64,000 nucleotides of DNA from Bullera alba (Eukaryota > Basidiomycota > Tremellomycetes > Tremellales > Bulleraceae), in contig BCIX01000001.1 in assembly GCA_001600095.1 (NCBI GenBank), positions 3,373,198 to 3,437,197 of the forward strand, read 5' to 3'. Position numbers and translations under genes: made by a program. How positions within the stretch are numbered: the stretch's first letter is position 1; every line of letters begins with the position of its first letter. This document shows, in pieces, positions 32,572-42,359 of the stretch. The notes under the pieces were generated by a model that saw only the letters and a list, made by a program, of their open reading frames with translations, had not been told where the DNA came from and ran no database searches.

Positions 32572-33438
32572 TCACAAGCGACTCTGCCTCTCCGCTTCCC
32601 AGATGCCCTCCAGGCTCTTCTGCTTGTCCGACCTGACCTTCTTACTCCTCACTGCGCTTGATTTCCAGGTGTGTTCTCGGTGAATGGAGTTGTCACCAAA
32701 GATTGGGATATTGAACCTCAATTTCCCCGTGTCCCGCATATCCAAGCCCTTCCATCCCAGCCCCGCGTCGTCCCGCACTAATGGTACAGGCCTGGTCCAT
32801 ATCCTGCTCTCCGATACCTTTTCGGTCGAATTCCCATTCGCAGGGTGGTAGAGGTTGTTGTTGTCTGCGCCCATACCCGCCAATGCGGAGATGTAGACCA
32901 CCACCGCGACCCAGAAACACACTCTCAGGAGGAACTCGCCGATCGATCCGAGACCCTTAGTGTGAACCAAGTTGGCCAGTGCTTTACGCGTATCGCCGAC
33001 CATGGACGCGTAACGAGGGTGAAGGAGTGTATTGGAGATGGAAGACCTGGACATACCCATCGACAAATTACTTGAAGCCGACTGGATCGCTTGGTGAAGT
33101 CGCATATGGGTGTAAGAGGATCCAAGCCCACTAGCAGCACTGTCGCTGGAGATGGAGTAATCGTTTAAAGGGCGGAAAGGCAGGGAGAACGGATTCGAGG
33201 GCGAGTGGTACGGTGAACATGATCGCGTCCTCTTTTCCGGGTTCATCATCGGGTGTCTCGGTGTGACTACACCTATGGCTTTGTTGATCGGCGCGAAGGG
33301 ACTACTGAAGTTGGAAGTATGGGCGTTGAGTGCCGCTCCGACCGAACGGGGTGGTAGGATTCGGCGAGCTCGCAAAGGTGTACTTGGGGCAAAAGTCGGA
33401 GAGGGCATCAAAAGCCCTTGAACTGAAGTTGAAGACAT
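32572..33438 (-). CDS. Single-exon protein with one membrane span
   Basis: An uninterrupted frame of 288 residues from ATG at 33438. The N-terminal 150 residues are Ser/Pro-rich and basic (PLRARRILPPRS), with repeated phospho-site-like motifs (TPRHP, SPYHSPSNPF). One strong hydrophobic segment, FLLRVCFWVAVVVYISALAG, lies at about residues 168-187. A polar C-terminal part follows, with one N-glycosylation sequon (NGNST) and a basic tail (SKKVRSDKQKSLEG). There is no N-terminal signal peptide, so the span would act as a signal anchor. It is convergent with the mitochondrial gene, 165 bp apart. The Ser/Pro N-terminus plus mid-protein anchor resembles nuclear-envelope or ER proteins, but no family is recognised. 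Confidence 0.68.
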   Translation of the reverse strand: MSSTSVQGLLMPSPTFAPSTPLRARRILPPRSVGAALNAHTSNFSSPFAPINKAIGVVTPRHPMMNPEKRTRSCSPYHSPSNPFSLPFRPLNDYSISSDSAASGLGSSYTHMRLHQAIQSASSNLSMGMSRSSISNTLLHPRYASMVGDTRKALANLVHTKGLGSIGEFLLRVCFWVAVVVYISALAGMGADNNNLYHPANGNSTEKVSESRIWTRPVPLVRDDAGLGWKGLDMRDTGKLRFNIPIFGDNSIHREHTWKSSAVRSKKVRSDKQKSLEGIWEAERQSRL

Positions 33439-33584
33439 GTCAACAATAGTGTGTTGCTTGACGAAGATGGTAAAGCGATGGGTGCCTCGAAAGCGATGGG
33501 TGACTCGAACAAAGATAGAGACTAGCTCTGAAGAAGAAGTGAATGGGCCAAAATGGTTTCCGGGGCGTAGCTGGCTCTTCTCCG

Positions 33585-34003
33585 TCAGGTGTCCTCCTTA
33601 TAATACACGTACGAGAGTTCGCTGTCATGTACCATGCGTAGCTTGTTTGCGTCGGCCATACCAAAGTCACTCACCACCTCGTCATTCATCTCGAATCTAG
33701 CCAGAAGGCGCCGGTGGCGCCGCTGGATGAAACCGGTCGTTCCGGTCACGATCCGTCGAGATTGCAATTCGGGTGGTCGTAAGTATTCTAGGATGTCATG
33801 AATGCTCATTTCGCATCGAATCTGTTTCATCAGTTGTGCTCACCGCTGTGGAACTCCTGGAGATGCTGACAGTACCGCCTTGACTGCTCAGTCACATAGA
33901 CCTGCTCCGCACCGAGAGAGCGCATCATTGAACCTCTCTCATCGACGTTCATACGCGTCGACACGACCAGGTTGTCCGGTATCTCAGATAGTCCGTATGG
34001 CAT
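33585..34003 (-). CDS. Small protein of unknown function
   Basis: Three exons would encode about 95 residues from MPYGLSEIPDNLVVSTRMN at 34003. An alternative upstream ATG at 34129 would overlap the end of the neighbouring coding region. Intron 1 follows YCQHLQEFHS (GTGAGC donor) and the frame resumes EYLRPPELQSRRIVTGTTGF. Intron 2 follows RFEMNDEV and the last exon adds EDT and a stop at 33585-33587. The sequence is rich in Arg and is soluble, with even amino-acid composition typical of real coding. It lies tightly between two minus-strand genes. Size and basic character would fit a small mitochondrial factor; I cannot name a family. Confidence 0.45.
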
Positions 34004-34118
34004 TGCCGCAAGTATGCGGTCTCGCCTTGCGACTCGTGAATGATATTCATGCAAACCTACATTATCACTGTCTACCAATCTAGCTACCTTACTCCCATTC
34101 CACCTCCTCCTGGCAATC

Positions 34119-36112
34119 TCACACCGCATCACTGCCCCACGCGCGCGGCTTTGCCAGCTTTTTCGATTTCCCACTCATATTCCTCGTCACGCCCGTAGCC
34201 TGGCTATAAGCACTGGTATCGCTCATCTCACTGTCCCCGCTGTTTCGCTTTGGTCTGGTCCTCGCGTAGCCCTGTTGACCAAAGTCGATGTTGGCATTAC
34301 CCCTCGAAGGCACGATGAAACCTTGGGAAGGGATGTCGGGATATTCCCTCGGATCAACTCTTTCAAAGCTGGTCAAGATGGAAGATCCGACTGATGTGCC
34401 AGATCGAGAGGATGCGATTGAGTTTGAACGGGTGAGATCCCTTGCAAAGATGCTAATGGGGCGTTTGTCGGTTGTCGCCTCGTACAATTTTGCGTTCTTA
34501 GCATATCCCCCGTTCGCACCGGTATCCCCATCGACATCGTTGGTGATGATCAAATTGGAGGTATTGGTTCGATTGGCATGGTCGGGAGTAGGGTCGTTGG
34601 AGAGGTATCCCAGTCTACCGGTATTGAAAGATGGGACGGGTGAGCCCAAAGTTCCATTCGACTGCACATCCCTAGGTACGCCCAGCGCACCGCGTCGAGG
34701 AGGGAAGGCGGAGAACGGGTTGACAGGCGGAACGAGCTCTCCGGGTGAGAAATAAGCACCACCGTACGCGGAGGCATTGTTGGTCGGAGGGACTTGGTCG
34801 GTTGAGCCATATCCCAAAGCAGCGTAGCCGCGCTGTAAATCCCTCTGATCGGGGTATTTGACAGTGTTGCTCTGAGCACCACGTGGAAGGCCAGGATATC
34901 GATCATCATCGTACCGACCAGAATCCATGCCAGGGTACCCGATCACCCTGGAAGATGGATCGTTGAACGGGTTGAGCAAGTTGCGAGTAGGCGGAATGTC
35001 CTGATAACCCCTTTGTTCGCTGCGGGCGGGTCGGGGTGGAGCTGGCCGAGGTGGTCTCGTAGGCGCACCAGTAGTATCGGTGCCCCTGGGTCGAGTGGAT
35101 GCAGGGGCATCTACTTCGAGATTGGTGGTGATTGTCTCGAATTTCGGTTCGAACATTGTATTACGATCCGATCGCTCAGTGTCGACAAAAGAGGGGACAG
35201 AGTCACGTAGTCTTCTCTTCCTGTTCCAACCGCAACATCGGACCAAGATGAATAGCACCGCTGCGATAACCACAAGACCTAAGAGACCAGGTCAGCTGTT
35301 ATCAAGGATCATTCACGCAGGGGTAGAGACGCTTACCTCCTACAGCGACTGACGCGATCCCCAGTGGGAATAGTCGATTATTCGGGACGAAGATGTTGCT
35401 ACCTTGATCCACGGCGTCATTTGCCTGGGCCAGGTCAGCCGGTGCAGAGGGTGCATTCATCGCCAGTGGTGACATGGACGATCGGAGCAGACTCGATGTC
35501 GGGACCCCGTCTGAAGTCATGAGGATGGCCGAGGGCTGCGAGGGGAGCACCGGGTTGGTGATGAGGCTTGGAAACGACACCATATCAGCTTGAGGCCCCC
35601 GACGAGCAGTAGAGCTTGACTCACGATGCAAATTCATCGGTGGTTGTGGATGCCTCGTTGACGCTGAATATGCTCACTTGGCTCGCTTCGGAGACCGGCT
35701 CCTGAGAGACCGACGTTAGGTCCGAAGGCAGAGCACTAGAGGCGCTGGCCTTGGAAGATGGTATAGCTGAGGTAGCGGAGGGTTCAGATATCGCCAAGCG
35801 AGTACTGGATTCAGCAACACGTTCAGATGAAGGTGTACTGGCAGAGCTGGGCGCGATAGACGGCGTGACTTGTGTCGCCGTGGTGAAAGAAGTAAGGACG
35901 CCGGTGAATTGACCGACAACACCCCCGACCGGACCGTCTTGCACGGCCGCCTGGGCGGCTCCCTCTCCACTCTCACTGCTGACGCCGGGCTCAGCTACTG
36001 AGGAACTGACTGATGGGGTTGAAGGTGCCGACTCGGCACTGTCGAGAGGTGTTGTGCTGGAGATGCCACCGGGGCTGAATAGTTGATCTTCCACAGTGCC
36101 GCCTAGCGACAT
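34119..36112 (-). CDS. Ser/Thr-rich single-pass membrane protein, sensor-like
   Basis: Three exons encode about 620 residues counting from MSLGGTVEDQ at 36112. The true N-terminus is probably further upstream, because a protein of this layout should have a signal peptide and an AG dinucleotide sits directly before this ATG. The ectodomain is Ser/Thr/Pro/Ala-rich (likely O-mannosylated). It is followed by a span, LGIASVAVGGLVVIAAVLFI, split by an intron after VGG, then a basic stop-transfer (RCCGWNRKRR). The cytoplasmic tail of about 340 residues is rich in Pro, Gly and Tyr, with PARPP-type stretches and many Tyr motifs. The layout is that of fungal Wsc/Mid2-type wall-stress sensors, but no WSC domain is visible. 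Topology is well supported; the sensor role is inference. Confidence 0.65.
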
Positions 36113-37497
36113 CTTGGGCGAAGGTTACAGCACCAGGCTGTATAGTACTCCGGGTACTGGATGAAATATCGACAGATGGTGAAGAAAGCGAGTTCACATG
36201 CCCAGCACGTTGAAAGAAGGGGATGAGGTCGATGAGGAGGGTCGAGGATGCTTCGATCTGTCAGTGACTGCGTGAGCGATTGATGATCCTGAGTACCGCG
36301 TTGTCAAGGTGGACCCAGATGATCGTCCCATCCGGGCAATGAGATCATTCTGCTCCGTCAGAAGCCGAGTAGAATAGCGAATGGGTTGAAGCCCTGCGGG
36401 GCGGTTGTCACTGTCGAGTTTCAGCATGATCACCTTGAGATCTAGCTCGTTCTCCAAGGCGTATGATCAACATAGTTTCCCGTCGCCGCGTTACCCTCCG
36501 CTCGTCTCTCAGTCTCTTCGAAAGCCAAGTCATTTGACCGTTGCTTAGGACGCTCATGTCGACCAAAGCCGCCAAAAGCTATCTGCGCGATCTCATGGGC
36601 TCTGCGTGTACCTGGTTGTCGTCCAAGTTGGAAGTTGAAACGCATCAAACCCGCCACTCGTTTCAGAATGATCATAACGCCGCGGGATTATAATCTCGCT
36701 ACTCCCGAGTCGCGTCTGTGCCTGCAGCACCGTACAAAATTTCAAGGCAGCCATCTCTCCTTCTTCTTCTTACCATGGGTCCGAGCTGTCGTCGAACCAC
36801 CCTTCGGGGTCGGTTTTGCGGCAGCACTATCGACTGATTGGAAACGCCGCGACTCGGAGATTCAAAACCCCCTTGTTAATTTGGATTGGCGTACATTTCC
36901 TGTCGACGGAACGAACTATTACGGCTCATCCCAAGATCGATCTCCCACCGATCGAACCTCTACTGCTTTTCCCCCGCCCTGGGGTCGAGAAGCGGTAACC
37001 TATAGGATCTCGGTGGTGTAGGCATCCGTTATTTCATATCCTTGCTTAAAGGCGATTCGCCATTGAAGATTTGGGAGAAACCAACGGAATGACATTCATC
37101 CACCTCGCATTTGTAGTTGATTTCGTGGTCAATGCATCTCTTGATTTGTCTTCAGGCAGTGTTGCGCCCGTTCTGGAGGACTTCGCCACTACATCTTACA
37201 TGTGTCCCAAGGCAGGACTCGGGCTCGTTGCGAGTCGACGCGAGAGCTCCAGAGAGCGCCGCCTCGCTCGACATGAAACACGCAACTCGATTTCCATCGG
37301 AAATTTCAGCTGCCTCCACCTCACTGGCCTCACTTGTGAACTTGTCCCTCGGGTCTATGTAGCGTCCTCCAGCTCACTCCAGAGCTCTGAAGATTTGTAT
37401 TTCCGCTTCTTGTCTTTCTATCAAGCTGTACAGTCGCTCCCACAGCTCTCTGAACCAGTCTTCAAACCGGGCTAGTCCCCGCTGGCGTTATGCTTCC
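36113..37497. other. Intergenic region, likely with unresolved 5' exons
   Basis: The minus-strand frames at 36194-36457 and 36442-36675 have candidate splice sites (for example GTGATC...CGCAG at about 36400-36440). They may be N-terminal exons of the membrane protein to the left, but no join gives a convincing signal peptide. The right half holds the promoter of the LYR gene; its plus frame at 37071-37475 is not convincing. Confidence 0.4.
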
Positions 37498-38734
37498 ATG
37501 AGCTCACTCAAAGTCTTTCCGGCATACCGCCCGGTCCTACCCTGGTCGCCGAATAAGCTACCTAATCTGCGGCAACGACCTTCTCCGCGGCCCGCGCTCC
37601 CGTTCTTTCAGGACAGACGTCATACAGTGTGAGCATGCTCTGGCTGTGTGCGATCCGAGCTAATTTGTGCATACCAGTCCCACTAAATGGAGTCTGTATA
37701 GAAGTTTGATCCGGGCGACTTACGGTCAATCTCGAGTAGGACCAGGAATAGCGTCGCCGACCTCGCGTAGACCAACAGCAGGATCAATTGCGGAGAGTGG
37801 AGTTCACAATGCGTCTCAACTCACAAGGAAATCGCAACTCAGAAGGAGTTCAGGACAGACAGACGGGTTAGCCGATCTGTCCGCGATACGTCGATCGATC
37901 CGAGAACGGTGGAAACAACAACGCGGGATGGCCTCCCTGTTCAAAGCGAAGAAGATGCTCGAAGCGGAATATCAGCTCCTCGATCTTCTCAATGCGCGCG
38001 ATGCTCGACGCGGGGACAGCTCGACCTTGACTACGCTGGAGGCCATACTTCGCAAGGAGCAAGCTACCGCCGACAGGATCCGCTCCCGGCCACCGCCTCC
38101 GCGGCGCCGCCCAAGAATCACATCTGGGATCATCGAGGGATCAAAGCTGAACCCACCTTGGCCTCGACTGGTTCCCCAACCGGCTCTAATGGCTATCATA
38201 ATGAAAAGACGACAGTACAACAGCCAGATTCGATTGAATTTACGCCGATCCATTTTCGCGTCCGTGGTCGACATGCACCGAGAAATGAGAACACTGGAAA
38301 TGTTGTATTCTCCTTCTCCTGGGCAGTCTCGGCACGGTACGATGTCGGAAAGAGATAATTACATAAAGCTCCGGACGGAATGGAAGAGGGATTTACTCGA
38401 ACAGGTCAGCGCTCTGCAGGATATGGAAGTTCTGGATAGGAGTAGAGCGGAAACACTACCGTCGGAGCAGCTACTCAAGGAGTTGGCCCAGGCAAGGGTC
38501 GACAAGGCACAGCATAAAGCGCGATTGGAAGAGAAGATGAAAGCACAAGCGGATCCAGCGAAGTCGCTCAAGGAGAATAGACGGGACTGGAAGAGGGCAG
38601 GCAAATTAGCTACAAAGCAGTGGAAGAGGGATAAGAGAAAATCGGCAAGGATGGCCAAACTGAGTGCAAGGCGGGCTTTGCAGTCAAGCAGATTAGACAA
38701 TCTGCTGGCTGCCGCTGCCGCCTCAAAATCGTAA
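37498..38734 (+). CDS. LYR-motif protein, probably mitochondrial
   Basis: Two exons encode about 395 residues. The start is MSSLKVFPAY at 37498. The intron (about 37629-37676) follows DRRHT and the frame resumes PTKWSLYRSLIRATYG. The N-terminal 45 residues are basic, Pro-rich and free of acidic residues apart from one Asp, fitting a mitochondrial presequence. An L-Y-R tripeptide at residues 50-52 within W-S-L-Y-R-S-L-I-R, followed by IRERWKQQRGMASLFKAKKM and an EAEYQLLDLL helix, matches the Complex1_LYR fold. LYR proteins bind acyl carrier protein and assist Fe-S transfer or respiratory complex assembly. This one is much longer than the usual 80-130 residues: a second Arg/Lys-rich part follows, ending with a KQWKRDKRKSARMAKLSARR cluster. 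The partner complex is unknown. Confidence 0.75.
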
Positions 38735-38948
38735 GCGACAGATAGACCGCCAAAAGGGATAATCAGCAAGTCATAACTAGTGAGGGGTGAACAACGAGGC
38801 CAGATATGCAACCGACCAACAGTCATTTCAGTACTACATGTTGTCATCATAATGCATTTGTTTGTTCGTTCCTTATCGTTCACTGCGTTCCGAGCCTCGT
38901 CCTACAACGCACTCTTTGCCAGTCACAAGGGGCGCGGGGTCCAGATTC

Positions 38949-40226
38949 TCAACTATCCGCATCTGATTCCTCGTCGGAGTTGTAGTCCAGGCCGAGACCC
39001 AAGCTAGTTGGAGGTGCCGGTACATCCACTCTGGCCCTCTTCATTTCTGGTTCAACTACCTGACAGGCCGCCAGAGTGTCGGATTGTATTGATGGTTGTC
39101 CAGATTGAGATGACTCCTGCATGGTCGCCTGAGCTCTCTTGGCTCCCCATCCGCTATCGCGAGCTCTCCGCTCCGGGATCTCTTGCAGCGGTAAGATGGA
39201 GAACGATCCTTCTGCGATTCGGTCGTCCCACTCGAACTTAGTGTACACCTCTATGGTTGGGTACTCGACGAATGTGGTGCCTTTTAGAGCCTGCTGAAGC
39301 TGATCATTGGCCTCGAATGGCGGGAAGAAGCTCTTGCTGGGAAGTGCGGACGGAGTCTCACTGCCATCCGTGTCGACGTCTCGGTTGGTGGTATGCGGAG
39401 TATATCTCATCGCGATCACGTGCTGCTCTGCCTGTATCGAGGCGGGTAAGAGGGAATCGAGAGTTGGAAGGTCGGTTTGTGAAGTCGACGCGAAGAGTAC
39501 CCGACTGATTATAGTCGTTGTCGCAGGAGATTTCCCGTTGTCTCCTGCATCGATACTCCTGAGCGTATTTGGCGAGAGGGTGACTTGTATTGTCAAGTTG
39601 AGAGTCTGCGTCCTAAGTGTCATATCAGCGAATGAATCTCGGGCACAATGAGCTCCCTCGACGTACTTTGAATTCCAGCTGGACTGGTTCTTCTTCCTCC
39701 TGTCCATGCCTTCCGGCATCAGTTTAAGCCCGACCCCCCTCCTCTGCAGCTCGGCCTGCAAAGCTTCTCGACCCGTCCCCGCAGATCTCTTGCCCTTATT
39801 CATAGCTCCGCCTCTGCCTCTTCCACGGGCTGATCCTCCCCTGCTAGACAGAGACTCGGCCTCGGCGGCTGTTATCCCTTCGCCCCAATCAGCGACTTTG
39901 CGACGCCCTTCCTCTAGCCATTTGTAGTCGTCGCCCCATGACGCATGGCCAACTGCGTTCAGCGGGACATAAGAGGTGGGATCGCGCGAGCCAGAGCAAT
40001 CATCTTGAGCTTTGTGGGTCTTGGTACAGGCCAACGAGCAAGTACGCTTCTCACACCGAGGACAGGTGTACTTGGGAGGTTGACCGCAGATCTCGCATTC
40101 GGTGGTATCTGGATTCCGGCCTGATGTCCTTGCAGGTCGAGAGGGGCCCGCTTCGGAGAGGAGGGAGAGCGGAGGTAGGGGCGCTGGCGTATCCTCTCCC
40201 GGACGTGGCGGGAGGGGATGAAGCAT
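38949..40226 (-). CDS. BCD1: Box C/D snoRNP assembly factor Bcd1 (HIT zinc finger)
   Basis: The first ATG in frame is at 40226 (MLHPLPPRPG); the frame is open further upstream without an ATG, so an extra 5' exon is possible. The HIT-type zinc finger is complete: Cys44, Cys47, Cys55, Cys58, Cys63, Cys67, His71, Cys77 (CEICGQPPKYTCPRCEKRTC and onward). Then come the Bcd1 features DYKWLEEGRRKV, a Gly/Arg stretch, an LQAELQRRGVGLKLMPEGM helix and RRKKNQSSWNSK, with a C-terminal beta domain and acidic tail. Bcd1/ZNHIT6 is a nucleolar factor needed for assembly and stability of box C/D snoRNPs with Rvb1/2, Nop58 and Snu13. A likely 54-nt intron at 39613-39666 is a multiple of three and has no stop. 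The product is 407 residues spliced or 425 unspliced. Confidence 0.85.
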   Translation of the reverse strand: MLHPLPPRPGEDTPAPLPPLSLLSEAGPSRPARTSGRNPDTTECEICGQPPKYTCPRCEKRTCSLACTKTHKAQDDCSGSRDPTSYVPLNAVGHASWGDDYKWLEEGRRKVADWGEGITAAEAESLSSRGGSARGRGRGGAMNKGKRSAGTGREALQAELQRRGVGLKLMPEGMDRRKKNQSSWNSKYVEGAHCARDSFADMTLRTQTLNLTIQVTLSPNTLRSIDAGDNGKSPATTTIISRVLFASTSQTDLPTLDSLLPASIQAEQHVIAMRYTPHTTNRDVDTDGSETPSALPSKSFFPPFEANDQLQQALKGTTFVEYPTIEVYTKFEWDDRIAEGSFSILPLQEIPERRARDSGWGAKRAQATMQESSQSGQPSIQSDTLAACQVVEPEMKRARVDVPAPPTSLGLGLDYNSDEESDADS

Positions 40227-40467
40227 AGTCTCTGATGGCTCAAGGTAGGTCCAGGTGAAGAGAGAATCGTCAACAAAAATCGGACCATCCGAAGTGGAGG
40301 CACGACTCTCTACATTCAGTGATTCTTCGCAGGTCGACACCTCTAGTTACGATGTACTTTACAGGTCTTTACTACTGTGTACTGTACCCTGCTGACTCGA
40401 GGCTTGTAGTCGATCATCATACTGCATCTATAGACTCTATACATCAAGGCGTCCTCCGATATCCTGT

Positions 40468-41727
40468 CTACTCTGTCTTGACGCCCTCTGCCGCTTCTAA
40501 AACCGGATAGCTTGGGAGAGGAAAGTCGACGTTGTTCTCCGACGCGGCCTTTTTGGCGAAGTACGGAATGCTCATGATCTTGGGAACGATGACCGACAAT
40601 GCCCGGACGAGGGAGTACAGCATCTTTCGCTTGAACGCGGTCGCTGGGTGTCCAATGCCCGGGAGGTAGAAGGGTATGTTCTGGATCTTGTTCACGAAGG
40701 GCTTGAATGTGGTTTCGAAAGCCTGGACTGCTTTTGTTGGAGTATCGTGTTTGCTGAGTTCACCGGCGAGAACATAGGCGCCGGTCAGAGCGAGTGAAGT
40801 GCCCATACCGGTGATAGGAGTCGGTGCGTATGCTGCATCGCCAAGGCAGACCACTCGACCAGTCGACCAATTCTTCATCCTGATTTGCTGTACGGCGTTG
40901 AAGTAAAAGTCCTCGGTCGAGGACATCTCGTTGAGGAACCGATCGGCCTCCCAGCCCGAGTTTGTGAACTCCTTCCTGAGGATATCCTCCTGACTCTGCC
41001 TGCTACCTCTGGCCGCCTTCATCCACTCCGTCTTCTGCGCCTCGTTGCACGGCATGAGAGAGAACAGGGTTCGGATGGTGCCGTAGGGGTCGGGTCGACT
41101 GTTGATAGCTTTGGATGGGATTGCTAGGTAGATGTTCCAAAAGTCATTGTCGGATGGGATACGAGGAACGGTGAAGTATGCGATGAACATGTTCTTGTCG
41201 ACGACGGTGATCGCATCCTCTGGGAAACACCGTTTGCGGACTTTGGACCATTGACCATCGGCCACCACGAGCAAGTCGTACTCTTCCACTTGTCCTCCGA
41301 CTCTAACCTTGACTCCTTCCTTCTCATCATTGGAAATCACCTCTTGGATTGTCGTGGCGAACCGGTATGTGACGTTGGTGAAGTCCTTGGTGGCCTCGTA
41401 CAGGATCTTGGCCAGGTCACCACGTAGAATCTCGTACTCGCGAGTGAAGCTGGCGGCGGTGCCTTCGTTGACCGGGAAGAAGGCGAATGGTTTGCCATTG
41501 GGATCGATGAACTGGGTACCCTTTTCAGAAGTGTTATGTTTCTTGACCTCTTCGAGCAATCCCATTCGCTTGATGACTGTCAATGCACTGCCGGTAATGT
41601 CGACATTCTGACCGCTGACCAGACACGAGGGGTGTTTCTCGAATACGGTGACTTGATGACCGAGTTTGGCGAGATGGTAGCACAAGGCGGGACCGGCAAT
41701 TCCTCCACCACTAATCAAGATCTTCAT
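40468..41727 (-). CDS. FAD-dependent monooxygenase, intronless
   Basis: A single exon of 419 residues from MKILISGGGIAGPAL at 41727. The N-terminal Rossmann motif G7-x-G9-x-x-G12 binds the ADP part of FAD. YDLLVVADGQWSKVRK is the DG motif, and GRVVCLGDAAYAPTPITGMG is the second FAD (GD) motif. The protein therefore belongs to the class A flavoprotein monooxygenases (PHBH/TetX-like), which hydroxylate small aromatic or polyketide-like substrates using NAD(P)H and oxygen. The C-terminal hydrophobic stretch (MLYSLVRALSVIVPKIM) may attach to membranes. Absence of introns is unusual among intron-dense neighbours and fits recent acquisition or retroposition. A TATAAG box lies about 66 bp upstream. 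The substrate is unknown; no biosynthetic partners are adjacent. Confidence 0.88.
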   Translation of the reverse strand: MKILISGGGIAGPALCYHLAKLGHQVTVFEKHPSCLVSGQNVDITGSALTVIKRMGLLEEVKKHNTSEKGTQFIDPNGKPFAFFPVNEGTAASFTREYEILRGDLAKILYEATKDFTNVTYRFATTIQEVISNDEKEGVKVRVGGQVEEYDLLVVADGQWSKVRKRCFPEDAITVVDKNMFIAYFTVPRIPSDNDFWNIYLAIPSKAINSRPDPYGTIRTLFSLMPCNEAQKTEWMKAARGSRQSQEDILRKEFTNSGWEADRFLNEMSSTEDFYFNAVQQIRMKNWSTGRVVCLGDAAYAPTPITGMGTSLALTGAYVLAGELSKHDTPTKAVQAFETTFKPFVNKIQNIPFYLPGIGHPATAFKRKMLYSLVRALSVIVPKIMSIPYFAKKAASENNVDFPLPSYPVLEAAEGVKTE

Positions 41728-42359
41728 GGTGGTTCAGTGAGTGACTCTGACAAGGGCGAGGTGGACAGCTTACCGGATTACTTCCTTTGCGGCTTATATC
41801 CTTCTACGTATCTCACACGGAGAACAGCACTGGGCGAACATGTCAATCTCACTCGAACATCCTTCGGCTCGAGTAAGGTAATCTGGCTGTGCGTGGCGCC
41901 GAAACCATTCATCGCGCGCAAATCCGGCGCCGAAGTGTCAACCATCCTCACCATCGGTCGGGTGCGATGTTCTATTTTAGACACCTATACGAGTTATACG
42001 AGTCTATCTGAGTCCCTTTGGCTTCATAAAGCAGCCCGGACCTGTGAGAGCTTGCAGAGCGGTGCGGCCAACATGGTGCAGACTCAGAGCATGACTACTA
42101 TCGGTGGCGCTCCAGGGCTTACATTCCCGCAGTGAGTGGTCGCATCAAGCGATTTAGACACGGGCAAAAGCATTCCAGCCGATTCCAGGTCAAAAGGGAG
42201 ACAACTAGATAGCACAAAGTTGGCGTTCGCCCTTCGAACACTCGTACAGCAATCGTTAGTAGACGAAGGGCTTCAACAGTGCAGCCCAGAGCAAAGTATA
42301 GTTATGCCTTCATACCGGATGCGAAAGCATGAATGACCGAAAGAGATATCTAGATACAC
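41728..42359. other. Intergenic, monooxygenase promoter and CREG 3' flank
   Basis: Both neighbours are on the minus strand. Apart from the TATA box no element was identified. Plus-strand frames here are shadows. Confidence 0.45.
41793..41798 (-). promoter_or_regulatory. TATA box of the FAD monooxygenase
   Basis: TATAAG on the minus strand, about 66 bp upstream of the ATG at 41727. Confidence 0.5.

Noticed and set aside
37071..37475. Plus-strand frame of 134 codons upstream of the LYR gene
   Set aside because: No motif and irregular composition; more likely leader or promoter sequence.
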